From assembly GCA_017457305.1 (NCBI GenBank), contig JAFTHP010000053.1:1-63007 (forward strand): a stretch of DNA of 63,007 bases, in the 5' to 3' direction. Numbering within the stretch: the stretch's first letter is position 1; every line of letters starts with the position of its first letter. The notes beneath the pieces were generated by a model. It searched no databases and had not been told where the DNA came from. It saw only the letters and a program-made list of their open reading frames with translations. A program made the position numbers and the translations under genes. Of the stretch, positions 16,287 through 27,818 are shown piece by piece. Source of the DNA: Clostridia bacterium. GTDB lineage: Bacteria > Bacillota > Clostridia > Christensenellales > CAG-314.

Positions 16287-17464
16287 TTGCACAAGATCCT
16301 ATCCAAGATTATATTTGCAACGTCGTGCTTGCTCATTTGTAGATAATCAGTAATACCTTCTCTTGTTACAAGAGATACTACGTTAGTATCCGAGCCAAAG
16401 ACGTCATTTTGCTTGATATTGTTCAAAACTGCCAAATCGGCGTTCTTTTTGATTAGTTTTGCGCGTGCATTTTGTTCGCCATTGTCCGTTTCGGCGGAAA
16501 ATACACACAAGAATTTATCCCCTTTTACTGCGCCAATAGCTTGGGCAATATCGGGATTTTTGACAAAGTTTACAGTTAGATTATCCGACTTAATTTTGCT
16601 TGTAGAAAATACCTGTGGACGGTAATCGCAAGGCGCACCAGCCATGATAAAAATGTCGTGGTTTTCCACTTGTTCCAAACAAACGTCGTGCATTTGTTGG
16701 GTGGTTTCAACGTTGATTACGTTGCAACGACTATCGATAGTTGCTGTGTGTCTACCAAGAACAACAGTTACGCTAGCACCACGAGCAAGAGCCATATCAG
16801 CCAAAGCGCTACCCATCTTTCCACTACTAAAGTTTGTGATAAAACGAGCATCATCCAACTTTTCGATAGTTGCACCACAAGTGATGAGAACACGTTTGCC
16901 AACCATATCCTGTACAGGGCACAGTAGATCAACGCAGTAGTCAACAATTTTTTGTGGATCGGCAAGTCTACCATCGCCATTATCCCCGCAAGCAAGGAAC
17001 CCACTTTCTGCTGTTACAACGTGCACACCACGTTCAACCAAAGTTGTAACGTTTTGTGTGAAAGCAGGGCTGTGGTACATATTTGTGTTCATTGCTGGAG
17101 CAATTACAACAGGAGCTCTAGTAGCCATCAAGGTTGTGCTAAGCATATCATCGGCAATGCCCTGAGCATACTTGCCAACGATATTAGCTGTTGCAGGAGC
17201 AACCAAGAACAAATCGGCTTTTTTTGCAAGGGAAATGTGCTCCACCTCCCAATGATCGGGTGTAGCAAACATATCTGTAACAACGGGGCGGTTGGACAAA
17301 GTTTCAAATGTAAGTGGACTTACAAACTCTGTTGCGTGTTGAGTCATAATGATATCAACGTTTGCACCAAGCTTTTTAAATCCACGAACGATTGTGCATA
17401 CCTTGTACACAGCAATGCCACCTGTTATTCCTATAACAATGTTTTTTCCTTGCAATTTTTGCAT
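16283..17464 (-). CDS. coaBC: Bifunctional phosphopantothenoylcysteine decarboxylase/synthase CoaBC
   Basis: A 393-residue fusion that ligates cysteine to 4'-phosphopantothenate and decarboxylates the product in coenzyme A synthesis. The N-terminal FMN-binding CoaC half has GGIAVYK, the catalytic His in VEHISL and PAMNTNMY; the C-terminal CoaB half has ITCGATIEKLDDARFI and NFSSGKMG. AGGATAATT precedes the ATG. The 4-base overlap with priA indicates coupling. Confidence 0.95.
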   Translation of the reverse strand: MQKLQGKNIVIGITGGIAVYKVCTIVRGFKKLGANVDIIMTQHATEFVSPLTFETLSNRPVVTDMFATPDHWEVEHISLAKKADLFLVAPATANIVGKYAQGIADDMLSTTLMATRAPVVIAPAMNTNMYHSPAFTQNVTTLVERGVHVVTAESGFLACGDNGDGRLADPQKIVDYCVDLLCPVQDMVGKRVLITCGATIEKLDDARFITNFSSGKMGSALADMALARGASVTVVLGRHTATIDSRCNVINVETTQQMHDVCLEQVENHDIFIMAGAPCDYRPQVFSTSKIKSDNLTVNFVKNPDIAQAIGAVKGDKFLCVFSAETDNGEQNARAKLIKKNADLAVLNNIKQNDVFGSDTNVVSLVTREGITDYLQMSKHDVANIILDRILCK

Positions 17465-17482
17465 AATTATCCTACTGTAAAG

Positions 17483-17665
17483 TTATTTTACAATTTCTGT
17501 GATGTCATCATCAAATTCGCTTGCTGCGTAGCTGATGGGCTTGAAGTTTTGTGGAAGCTCTGGACTGTTGTTAAGTTCCTTTGCACGCTTAGCAATTACA
17601 CAGCAAAGTGTGTACTTGTCGCCAGCTTTTTCTGTAAGTTGGTCAATAGGTGGTTTTGTGATCAT
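17483..17665 (-). CDS. rpoZ: RNA polymerase omega subunit
   Basis: A 60-residue omega subunit, which stabilises the beta-prime subunit. PPIDQLTEKAGDKYTLCCVI then AKRAKEL is the family signature. Its ribosome site GGAGATAG overlaps the gmk stop codon, so the two are co-translated. The gmk-rpoZ pair is highly conserved. Confidence 0.93.
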   Translation of the reverse strand: MITKPPIDQLTEKAGDKYTLCCVIAKRAKELNNSPELPQNFKPISYAASEFDDDITEIVK

Positions 17666-17671
17666 TGTTAA

Positions 17672-18238
17672 CTATCTCCTTTCATTCAAGATGGTAATAA
17701 TTTCGTTTACAGCACGATCTAGTTCGTCATTTACGATGCAATAGTCGTACTTGTGACGTTGAGCAAGCTCTAGCTTGTTGCGTGCGATGCGAATTTGAAT
17801 TTTATCTTCACTTTCTGTTCCGCGCTTGATAAGTCTTTCGTACAAGGCTTGTTCGCTTGGAGCTTCGATGAAGAACAAAATGCTATCTTTGTAGTTTTGT
17901 TTAACTTGGAAGGCGCCCTTTACGTCAATTTCCAAAACGACGTCTTTGCCGAAGTTGAGCATATCTACTACAAACTTCTTGGGTGTTCCGTAATAATGTT
18001 CAAAGTGTTGGTCGTACTCGAGCAGTTCGTTGTTGCGCACCATTTCCAAAAAAGTTTCGGTAGATACGAAAAAGTAACTGCGATCCTTGCGCTCGTTTGG
18101 ACGAGGCGCACGTGTTGTTACAGAGCAACTAATTACTAAGTCAGGCATGTGCTTGAGTAGTTCTGCACAAATTGTTCCCTTTCCTGCGCCGCTTGGGCCG
18201 GAAATAATAATTAATCTTCCTTTTTTTGTTTGTTCCAT
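17672..18238 (-). CDS. gmk: Guanylate kinase
   Basis: A 188-residue kinase converting GMP or dGMP to the diphosphate. The P-loop SGPSGAGKGT lies at residues 13-22, SVTTRAPRPNE and the following SYFFVS bind GMP, and LEIDVKGA is the Walker B region. It follows yicC by 36 bases; remA, which sits between these two genes in Bacillus, is not present. Confidence 0.96.
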   Translation of the reverse strand: MEQTKKGRLIIISGPSGAGKGTICAELLKHMPDLVISCSVTTRAPRPNERKDRSYFFVSTETFLEMVRNNELLEYDQHFEHYYGTPKKFVVDMLNFGKDVVLEIDVKGAFQVKQNYKDSILFFIEAPSEQALYERLIKRGTESEDKIQIRIARNKLELAQRHKYDYCIVNDELDRAVNEIITILNERR

Positions 18239-18274
18239 AATTTTTTATCCCCTGTATGTAAAAAAGTATGTATT

Positions 18275-19153
18275 TTATTCTAAGTTTTGAATTTGTTCAC
18301 GGATTTTTTCAATCTCGTTTTTCATTGAAAGTGCAACGTCTGTTAGTTCGATTAGTCCAGATTTACTGCAAATTGTATTAGTTTCACGATTGAACTCTTG
18401 GATTAGGAAGTCCAATTTTCTACCAACGGGGCCAGAACTAGCAAAAATTTCACGTGCATGCGCTATATGACTTGTTAATCGTGTAATTTCTTCGTCAATG
18501 CAACTTTTATCAGCGTAGAAACACAATTCGTTTGCTAGCTTTGCTTCGTCAAGTTGAACTTCGCCCAAAGCTTCGGTAACACGCTGACGTAGTTTTTCGC
18601 GATATTGTTCGTTTACCATTGGAGCATAACTTTTTACTTGGTCAAGAAGACTTTCGAAGTAAGCAATCTTTGCCAAAATGTCTGCTTTGAGTTTTTCCCC
18701 TTCCACACTTCTCATTTGGTTGAGATTTGCTACTGCTCGCTGCAAGGCTTGGGTAAGCATTTGACGGATAACTTGTTCGTCCTCTTCCACTTGTGTAATA
18801 GACAAAACATCCGGCTCACGCATAAGTGACTTTAGGTCCATTGTGCCGGCTAGTCCAGGAAAAGCCTGCAACAATGTGTTTGCCGCATTGAGATAACCTT
18901 CGGCAAGCTTGGTATCTACACTTACAACCTTGTCGCTATCCCCTTGCAAAGTGTAGGTGATGAACACATCCACGTGACCACGATTTAGACCAGCGCTGAT
19001 TGTTTGACGAATAACGTCTTCAAAAGCAATAAAGGCACGTGGTATCTTGGTGGAAATATCCAAGAAACGATGGTTTACACTTTTCAATTCTACTGTTAGT
19101 TGGCGAGTATCGCTGCTTACAGTGCACTTGCCATAACCTGTCATACTGTTCAT
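18275..19153 (-). CDS. yicC: YicC/YloC family endoribonuclease
   Basis: A 292-residue protein beginning MNSMTGYG, with ELKSVNHRFLDIS and the C-terminal GRKLDFLIQEFNRETNTICSK that defines the family. YicC-type proteins are reported as RNases in Escherichia coli and Bacillus. It is the first gene of the 12-gene operon ending near 8697. GAGG precedes the ATG and a consensus promoter is at 19192-19220. Confidence 0.93.
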   Translation of the reverse strand: MNSMTGYGKCTVSSDTRQLTVELKSVNHRFLDISTKIPRAFIAFEDVIRQTISAGLNRGHVDVFITYTLQGDSDKVVSVDTKLAEGYLNAANTLLQAFPGLAGTMDLKSLMREPDVLSITQVEEDEQVIRQMLTQALQRAVANLNQMRSVEGEKLKADILAKIAYFESLLDQVKSYAPMVNEQYREKLRQRVTEALGEVQLDEAKLANELCFYADKSCIDEEITRLTSHIAHAREIFASSGPVGRKLDFLIQEFNRETNTICSKSGLIELTDVALSMKNEIEKIREQIQNLE

Positions 19154-19191
19154 AATTACCTCAGCAAGAAAAATGTTTCTTACAACTATTT

Positions 19192-19220
19192 ATATTAACA
19201 CAAATATAATATTTTTTCAA
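19192..19220 (-). promoter_or_regulatory. Promoter of the yicC-rpe-spoVM operon
   Basis: On the minus strand, TTGAAA, a 17-base spacer and TAATAT, about 38 bases before the yicC ATG. Confidence 0.7.
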
Positions 19221-19262
19221 TGGATACAGCAAAATTTGCCTAAAAATACTCCAAAAATAACT

Positions 19263-21215
<1,953 letters not shown>

Positions 21216-21221
21216 TTACTG

Positions 21222-23444
21222 CTATTTTACAATTTCCATTGGGGTAAACTTGATGTTGAGTGACTTTTTGCCGACACTTTTGAAAAATACTTCGGCAATA
21301 TCACCTTTGACTGCCATTACCATACCTTCGCCAAACGTAGCGTGATTTACCACGTTACCAGCCTTGAACTTGGCAATTTCGGCCTTGGTTTTGCCCGTAG
21401 ATACTGCTGGGGCAGGTTCACGACTGTTGAGTTTGTCCAAAAACTTGTCGTCCAATAGTTCCCTTTCCGTTGCTGGTTGACGAACTGGAGCTTGCATTTC
21501 TTGCACTTCGGCAAAGTATCTGCTTGCAATGGTATTTTTGTGTTGACCGTACAAAAATCTTGTTTTTGCACATGTTAAATATAAACGTTTTTGTGCACGA
21601 GTAACGGCAACGTACATTAGCCGACGCTCTTCCTGCAGGGTATTGCTTTCGTAAATTGATCTGATTGTTGGGAAAATACCTTCTTCTAGCCCTACTACAA
21701 AGACGTTTTTGAACTCCAATCCCTTTACCGCGTGAATTGTTGCGATTGTAACGTAATCGTGATTGTCTTCTTCGTCGATATCGGACATCAAACTAACTGA
21801 TGATAAAAAGTCAGATAGCGTTGCATCAGGCATATCCTGTACAAAATTCACAACTGTTTGTTCAAATTCGTCAATGTTGATGGCACGGTCTTCTTCCCCC
21901 ATTTCCAACAAAACCTTTCTAAAATCCAGCGTGCCAAGCAACATATGGATAAAGTCGGTAAGGTTAAGGGCCCTTTCCATCTTGACAAACTGTTCAATTT
22001 CTAGATAAAAATCGTTGAGCTTCTTTTGTGTGGGCTTGTTGAAAGTTTCCAAATTACGAACGTCAGAACATACTTGTAGCATAGAGATGCCGTATTCTGC
22101 CGATAAATTGCGAAGTTTTGCAAGGGTTGTATCTCCTATGCCACGTTTACGTGGTACATTGATGGAACGAGCAAATGCTTCGGCATCACAATGGTTGTTG
22201 ATAAGTCGCAAGTACGCCAAAATGTCCTTGATTTCCTTGCGTTCGAAGAACTTGAATCCACCAAATACCTTGTAAGGAATTCGGTTGCGCTGAAACTCCA
22301 ACTCGAAGGAACGAGAAAGTGCATTGATACGCATCAAAATGGCAAAATCCCTAAGTTTGTACTGGGAATTGCGGTACATAATGTTTTTGATTTGTTCGCA
22401 AACATAGTAAGCTTCGTAACTTTCTTTGTCTGCTGAATACAGTTGTGGTTTGATGCCGTCTTCGTTCTCAGTCCACAACACCTTGCTAAATCGGTCGGTG
22501 TTGGGTTTAATTATGTGGTTTGCTACTTTCAAAATACGCTTTGTTGAGCGGTAGTTTTGTTCCAATTTGAACAATTTGCACTCAGGAAAATCTCGTTGGA
22601 ACTTTTGCAAATTCAATGCGTCAGCACCACGCCAACTATAAATTGATTGATCATCATCCCCAACAACAAAGATATTCTTGTACTTTTGTGCCATCAACTT
22701 GAATATTTGATACTGCACTTTGTTGGTATCTTGAAACTCGTCAATGAGGATATACTTGAAGCGTTCGCTGTACTTATCCAACGTTTCTGGCGAAGAAACA
22801 AATAACTTGTGAACGTAATACAAAAGGTCATCGAAGTCCAATGCGTTGTTTTCCGTCATTCTTGCCGAATACTCGTTGATAACTGCAATAAGTTGGTCAT
22901 TATCTTCTGTTTGAGTAATAGCGGTCAGCTTTTCCAATTCACTTGCCAAGTATTCGTCTGTTTGTTGAAGTTTGGACAAATCTCCATCTAACAAGTCTGG
23001 TGCGTTGTTTTTTATGGCGGAAATACTATCGCAAAAGCCATCCACCATTTTAGCATCGCTGTCGTCAAAAGAAGCCTTGATAATCTTTTTAATTACACTC
23101 TTTTTGTCATCTTCAATATAGATGCTAAAGTTACTGTTACGAGATAGCTGAGCAGCTTCATATCGCAGTACACGGGCACAAAAGCTGTGGATTGTGGATA
23201 TCTGCATATATTCGGCGTGACAATCAAAGTCCATCAAACGACGCTTCATTTCGTTGGCGGCTTTGTTGGTAAAAGTGATTGCCAAAATCTCGGAAGGGGA
23301 AACGCCCTTTTCCTGCACCAAATACAGTATTCTATTTGTCAAAACGCGAGTTTTGCCACTACCTGCACCGGCGAGTACCAAAGTTGGCCCAAGGGGTGCG
23401 GTTACAGCAGCAATTTGTGCGTCGTTTAGTTGCTGTAAATTCAC
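21222..23444 (-). CDS. pcrA: UvrD/Rep-type DNA helicase PcrA
   Basis: A 740-residue superfamily 1A helicase. Walker A is AGAGSGKTRVL, motif II is LIDEFQDTN, motif III GDDDQSIYSWRGA, and QNYRST and VTRAQKRLY follow. The C-terminal 50 residues form the Tudor-like fold typical of PcrA (GNVVNHATFGEGMV). It starts with GTG behind AAGG. It is part of the yigZ-flavin reductase-pcrA-ligA run. Confidence 0.96.
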   Translation of the reverse strand: MNLQQLNDAQIAAVTAPLGPTLVLAGAGSGKTRVLTNRILYLVQEKGVSPSEILAITFTNKAANEMKRRLMDFDCHAEYMQISTIHSFCARVLRYEAAQLSRNSNFSIYIEDDKKSVIKKIIKASFDDSDAKMVDGFCDSISAIKNNAPDLLDGDLSKLQQTDEYLASELEKLTAITQTEDNDQLIAVINEYSARMTENNALDFDDLLYYVHKLFVSSPETLDKYSERFKYILIDEFQDTNKVQYQIFKLMAQKYKNIFVVGDDDQSIYSWRGADALNLQKFQRDFPECKLFKLEQNYRSTKRILKVANHIIKPNTDRFSKVLWTENEDGIKPQLYSADKESYEAYYVCEQIKNIMYRNSQYKLRDFAILMRINALSRSFELEFQRNRIPYKVFGGFKFFERKEIKDILAYLRLINNHCDAEAFARSINVPRKRGIGDTTLAKLRNLSAEYGISMLQVCSDVRNLETFNKPTQKKLNDFYLEIEQFVKMERALNLTDFIHMLLGTLDFRKVLLEMGEEDRAINIDEFEQTVVNFVQDMPDATLSDFLSSVSLMSDIDEEDNHDYVTIATIHAVKGLEFKNVFVVGLEEGIFPTIRSIYESNTLQEERRLMYVAVTRAQKRLYLTCAKTRFLYGQHKNTIASRYFAEVQEMQAPVRQPATERELLDDKFLDKLNSREPAPAVSTGKTKAEIAKFKAGNVVNHATFGEGMVMAVKGDIAEVFFKSVGKKSLNIKFTPMEIVK

Positions 23445-23457
23445 GATATACTACCTT

Positions 23458-24114
23458 TTACTTTTTAGTTCTTTTAGAGCGAGTTTTGACGTCCTTGCGT
23501 TGGGTGAGAGTGGCTGTTGCCATATTGACAGAAACACCCTTTCCGTGACGCTTGATAAATTCCTTTTGAGCGGCAAAACCAAAACGGCCAAGTTGTTTGC
23601 CACTAGCATAGTAGTGACCATGTTGATAGCTAACTAGATGTGCCTTGGTGTAGTCAATCTTGCCTTCGGTTACAATGCTTTCGTCAGCATGCACAGCGAC
23701 AATATCTGCAAGGAACATATCGTGTGAGCCAAGTGGAATAATATCAAAAACTTTGCACTCCAAACAAATTGGACTTTCAGCTATCATTGGTGTGTTGATA
23801 TGTGTTGCTTTTACTTTAGTAAAACCCATTTCAGCAAACTTGTCCACTTCTCTTCCGCTACGAATACCACAGTAGTCGCAAGCAGCAAGCAAATCTACAC
23901 TAGTTGTGTTAACGACAAACTCCATATGCTTTTTTAGCAAGTCATAACTGTAGCGGTCGTGTCTGACGGAAATGTAAAGTCTTGGCGGTTGACTGCAGAT
24001 AATTCCTGTCCAAGCAATAGTGATTACGTTGGCATTGTCCATATCACCAACAGATACCATAACTGCTGGCAAAGGCGCCAAAAGTGTTGAACCTTTTACT
24101 TCCAATTTACTCAT
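23458..24114 (-). CDS. Flavin reductase family protein
   Basis: A 218-residue FMN-binding split-barrel protein. The family block PLPAVMVSVGD...ITIAWTGIICSQPP and then EFVVN and CGIRSGREVDKF are characteristic of the flavin reductase-like domain (DIM6/NTAB type). It probably uses FMN, with an unknown partner. The C-terminal 30 residues are strongly basic. AAGGAG precedes the ATG. It differs from the protein at 3310-4221, which is longer. Confidence 0.85.
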   Translation of the reverse strand: MSKLEVKGSTLLAPLPAVMVSVGDMDNANVITIAWTGIICSQPPRLYISVRHDRYSYDLLKKHMEFVVNTTSVDLLAACDYCGIRSGREVDKFAEMGFTKVKATHINTPMIAESPICLECKVFDIIPLGSHDMFLADIVAVHADESIVTEGKIDYTKAHLVSYQHGHYYASGKQLGRFGFAAQKEFIKRHGKGVSVNMATATLTQRKDVKTRSKRTKK

Positions 24115-24123
24115 AATTGCTCC

Positions 24124-24750
24124 TTACTGCAAGTCTACCCAAGGGTACAAAAGTTGCTCTATTGTTGTCAAAACCCCTTTTCCAAGGGTATTTTCGGTTA
24201 CTATGTTTGTAATAGTAGTTGATAAAGTAGCTGGAAATAGGTATTGTAGGGTAACTACGTCGCTATAAACCACGTCTGTTTCCAATGCAATACCAAGAAG
24301 AGCCTTGCGAAGAACTTTTAACATGCTATAGTCCACCACAACTTGAATACGCTCACAAGGAAGCATAGTTACCACTTGGCAAGCGTGCAAAGCGTCGGCA
24401 CAACTGCCACTGTAAGCCCGAACAAGACCGCCAGCACCTAGCTTGATACCGCCAAAATACCTTGTTACCACAACGCACACAAAATCCAAATTGTTGTTTT
24501 TGATACAGTCCAAAATAGGCATACCTGCGGTGCCCTGTGGTTCGCCATCGTCACTAAACTTTACCTTGTCCCCTACAATGTAGGCATAACAGTTGTGTGT
24601 GGCATCAAAGTATTTTTTCTTTTTTGCGTTGACAAACTCCACCGCTTGCTCAACTGTATCTACGTGCAAAGCCGCCGCAATAAACTTGGATTTTTCAATC
24701 ACTTTGGTTACTACAACTTCCCCTTGCGCTATGGTGCGATATTCTTTCAT
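24124..24750 (-). CDS. yigZ: YigZ/IMPACT family protein
   Basis: A 208-residue protein of the IMPACT (UPF0029) family: KSKFIAAALHV, then ATHNCYAYIVGD, FSDDGEPQGTAGMPIL and VVTRYFGGIKLGAGGLVRAY. Family members are conserved but the bacterial function is unclear, possibly RNA-related or regulatory of translation. The start has only a weak ribosome site. It heads the run leading to ligA. Confidence 0.92.
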   Translation of the reverse strand: MKEYRTIAQGEVVVTKVIEKSKFIAAALHVDTVEQAVEFVNAKKKKYFDATHNCYAYIVGDKVKFSDDGEPQGTAGMPILDCIKNNNLDFVCVVVTRYFGGIKLGAGGLVRAYSGSCADALHACQVVTMLPCERIQVVVDYSMLKVLRKALLGIALETDVVYSDVVTLQYLFPATLSTTITNIVTENTLGKGVLTTIEQLLYPWVDLQ

Positions 24751-24836
24751 TTTGCTACTACTACTTTTGTTTTATTTACTAGCAAAGCCTTGCTGAATTA
24801 CAAGGCCTTGTAGTGGGATAATAATCTGCTTTTTTG

Positions 24837-26042
24837 TTACTTGATAATTACACGTAGGTGTACTTTTTTGCCCTTGTGAAGGACAAATTCGCCCTTTGCA
24901 AGAGCTTGCTCGGGAAGTGTCCAGCTTGGCAATGTGATACGTTCTTCGTCAACTGATACGCCACCGCCTTCTACCAAACGGCGAGCTTCGCCATTGGATT
25001 TGCATTGACCAGCTTTTACCAAAATATCAATGATATTAGTTGGAGCGGAAATTTCTACAACTGGCATATTGTCAACGTCTTGACTAAATGCAGCCTTTAC
25101 TTGCTTGAGAACTTGGTCTGCAATATCCTTGCCGTGAACAATTGCTGTAACTTCGTATGCAAGACGTTCCTTAGCGGCGTTCATACGTTCGTCTTTGTGT
25201 GCGGTAAGTGTTGCAATTTCTTCCAAATCCATGAAAGTAAGCAACTTCATGCAAACGTCCACTCTGTCGTCTTCAACATTGCGCCAGTATTGGAAGAAAT
25301 CGTATGGACTTGTCTTTTCTGCATCAAGCCATACTGCACCTTTGGCTGTTTTGCCCATCTTTTTGCCTTCAGATGTGGTTAGAAGGCTAAATGTCAAAGC
25401 GTAGCCTTTCTTTCCTTCCTTGCGGCGGATAAGGTCAGCACCAGCAAGCATATTGCTCCATTGGTCATCGCCACCAGTTTCCAAAACGCAGTTGTACTTG
25501 CGATTGAGTACAAGGAAATCGTATGCTTGCATTAGCATATAGTTGAATTCCAAAAAGCTTAGTCCCTTTTCTAAACGTTGCTTAAAGCATTCTGCTGTGA
25601 GCATTTGGTTAACGCTGAAGCATGTACCAATTTCACGCAAGAAATCAATGTAGTTTAGGCCATACAACCAATCGGCATTGTTAACGAAAATTGCCTTTCC
25701 GTCGGAAACGTCAATGAAACGTGACATTTGCTTTTTGAAACAATCAACGTTGTGTTGGATGGTTTCCTTGCTCATCATGGAGCGCATATCGGTACGACCA
25801 CTTGGATCCCCTACCATTGCTGTGCCACCACCAATAAGTACGATTGGACGGTGTCCTGCGCGTTGCATATGAGCCATTGCCATTAGTGTAACAAAGTGAC
25901 CTACGTGCAAACTGTCGGCTGTGGGATCGTAACCTGTGTAGAAGGTTACGCTTTCCTTACTCAAAAGCTCATAGAGTTCCTCTTCGCCAACGATTTGTTT
26001 TACATATCCACGTTCTTTTAGTACATCTAGTACGTTTTTCAT
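24837..26042 (-). CDS. tyrS: Tyrosyl-tRNA synthetase
   Basis: A 401-residue class I synthetase. TADSLHVGHFVTL is the HIGH motif, KMGKTAKGAVW is the KMSKS-type motif, and an S4 RNA-binding domain forms the last 60 residues. AAAGGAG precedes the ATG. Only 75 bases separate it from the upstream permease gene, too few for a T-box leader; a small hairpin lies at 26060-26079. Confidence 0.95.
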   Translation of the reverse strand: MKNVLDVLKERGYVKQIVGEEELYELLSKESVTFYTGYDPTADSLHVGHFVTLMAMAHMQRAGHRPIVLIGGGTAMVGDPSGRTDMRSMMSKETIQHNVDCFKKQMSRFIDVSDGKAIFVNNADWLYGLNYIDFLREIGTCFSVNQMLTAECFKQRLEKGLSFLEFNYMLMQAYDFLVLNRKYNCVLETGGDDQWSNMLAGADLIRRKEGKKGYALTFSLLTTSEGKKMGKTAKGAVWLDAEKTSPYDFFQYWRNVEDDRVDVCMKLLTFMDLEEIATLTAHKDERMNAAKERLAYEVTAIVHGKDIADQVLKQVKAAFSQDVDNMPVVEISAPTNIIDILVKAGQCKSNGEARRLVEGGGVSVDEERITLPSWTLPEQALAKGEFVLHKGKKVHLRVIIK

Positions 26043-26059
26043 CTTAAATACTCCTTTGT

Positions 26060-26079
26060 GACATACTTTTTTGTACGTC
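26060..26079 (-). promoter_or_regulatory. Small leader hairpin before tyrS
   Basis: On the minus strand, GACGTAC/GTATGTC (7 bp, one G-U pair) with an A6 loop, ending 4-5 bases before the tyrS ribosome site. Its effect is unknown. Confidence 0.35.
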
Positions 26080-26116
26080 CTTTTATTTTAAGCAAATTTT
26101 TGCAAGTTAATATTGT

Positions 26117-27814
26117 TTACACTTCGATACAATCAAAGTATTTTTTGATATCTTTGTTCATCCATTTGTAAGCTAGCCAAGCATACAAAAAAGTAATTAT
26201 TGTTGGTACAATCCACAGTGCTAAATAAACAAATAGATTGTAGTTTGTTGCCGTGTATGCAATGCATAGGAACACCATAGGAGCGCCAATAACTATTGTG
26301 GCAATCAGCCCTATTAGCATTGCAATCCAGCTGTTTTTTGCGTTTTTTAGGCTTTGATTGAAGTTGCTCCAACCAAGTTTTGGTTGTTTTACATCCAATT
26401 TAGTTGTGATACACATACTGCCAAATCCGGCAAAAGCCAAAATGATAAGTATAAATACGCTACTATACCAAGGAATACCCAACAACACTATTGCAAGAAC
26501 CGCTGTGATAACGTCGGCAATAAGCATTGCACAAGTGGAAACAAGCACCTTGGCTGTTAGTATCTTTTCAAATGGAACTGGGATACTTTTTAGAATAAAA
26601 AAGTTGTTGTTCTCACGGCTTATTGGGTAAAGTCCAAGAGTGTTTGTGCTAACACCAATTAAGGTCAAATACAACACGAGAAAAACCGGTGCGATGGCAA
26701 TATATTCTGGCATGGCTTTTAGCGAGTCAATCAACGATACTCCGTCCACTTCTTGACCAAATGTTATTGCTAAAATTGCCACAAGCAATGGCATAACGAT
26801 TAGTGTTCCCAAACATTGAAAACCCATTTGACTGTTACGGAACACGTTTTTGATATCTGTTAGCATCAACGTTCTCAAAGTGCCTTGGTGCTGAACGGAA
26901 TCCTTAGAAAACAGCTTTTTAGACTTGCTACTGGTGTTTTCTAGAGTGCTGTGAAGCATCTTGTTGTAGACTGGCAAGGTAAACAACACAACAATGCCAA
27001 GCAAAAGGGCATTTTCGCCAATGGTAAGTGCTGTGCCCGTTGCCCAAGATGGGAAGGTTGTTGCACACAACGCAGTTGCTAGCATAAAGTTGGGGTGTAC
27101 GTACACCATCTTTTGCCCAAGTTGCTGTAACAATGGATACAAAACTTGTTGGATATTTTCTATATCAACAAATGAATCGTCCGATTCTGTTCCGCCTACA
27201 CCTTGCATAAGCATCATATATCCAAACATAAAGGCAACAAAGAACAAAAGTTGCAATATTGTTTTGGCTGGTCCCTTGTTGCCAACAGCATTGATAAGCA
27301 AAGAAAATGGCAACGCTACAATGCAACCAACAAGCAGAGGCAACATTGGGATAATAAGCAATGCGGGGATAAGCATCAAATAGAAGGTTATACCCAATTG
27401 CGCACCAATACCAAAGGGCACCAAAACAACAATGATTGTAGCCGCAGTTGTAAGCACTTCGTTTAGGTATGCTACCCCTAGTTTTACCAAAAAGATGGTA
27501 ATTGGTTTAACGGGTAAATACAACAGCTTGTCGGCATCCTTACAGTTGTAAACCTGCGAAATGATGGTGAACAAGCCAAATACCAACACCAAGCCTTGGC
27601 AGATGAGAATCAAAAAGGACAGGACACCTGCGTTGTTGCCAGCAATTGTGCCAAGAAAATACATACTTGCCACAATACTTACTATTATTGGCAAAAAGCA
27701 TAGTCCAAGTACAACAAATGCTGCAATAACACCACCTTTCTTCTTACCCTTTACTGGCAAAGCGCGAAATTGCTGTGTAAATTGTAATTTGAGCAAGGAA
27801 AGAAACTTTGTCAC
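26117..27814 (-). CDS. ABC transporter permease
   Basis: A 565-residue integral membrane protein with about twelve hydrophobic segments and a long soluble loop near 285-325. It starts with GTG, and its ribosome site AAGGAG overlaps the stop of the ATPase gene 4 bases away. The pair forms an exporter in which this protein makes the channel. The substrate is not predictable. The organisation (large two-halved permease after an ATPase with DrrA-like sequence) resembles ABC-2 type exporters. Confidence 0.85.
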   Translation of the reverse strand: MTKFLSLLKLQFTQQFRALPVKGKKKGGVIAAFVVLGLCFLPIIVSIVASMYFLGTIAGNNAGVLSFLILICQGLVLVFGLFTIISQVYNCKDADKLLYLPVKPITIFLVKLGVAYLNEVLTTAATIIVVLVPFGIGAQLGITFYLMLIPALLIIPMLPLLVGCIVALPFSLLINAVGNKGPAKTILQLLFFVAFMFGYMMLMQGVGGTESDDSFVDIENIQQVLYPLLQQLGQKMVYVHPNFMLATALCATTFPSWATGTALTIGENALLLGIVVLFTLPVYNKMLHSTLENTSSKSKKLFSKDSVQHQGTLRTLMLTDIKNVFRNSQMGFQCLGTLIVMPLLVAILAITFGQEVDGVSLIDSLKAMPEYIAIAPVFLVLYLTLIGVSTNTLGLYPISRENNNFFILKSIPVPFEKILTAKVLVSTCAMLIADVITAVLAIVLLGIPWYSSVFILIILAFAGFGSMCITTKLDVKQPKLGWSNFNQSLKNAKNSWIAMLIGLIATIVIGAPMVFLCIAYTATNYNLFVYLALWIVPTIITFLYAWLAYKWMNKDIKKYFDCIEV

Positions 27815-27818
27815 AATG

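Noticed and set aside
24781-24806. Terminator between tyrS and yigZ
   Set aside because: A 9-bp stem with one G-U pair exists, but no T tract follows on either strand.
26043-26116. T-box leader for tyrS
   Set aside because: The gap of about 75 bases is too short and lacks the T-box sequence; only a 7-bp hairpin is present.
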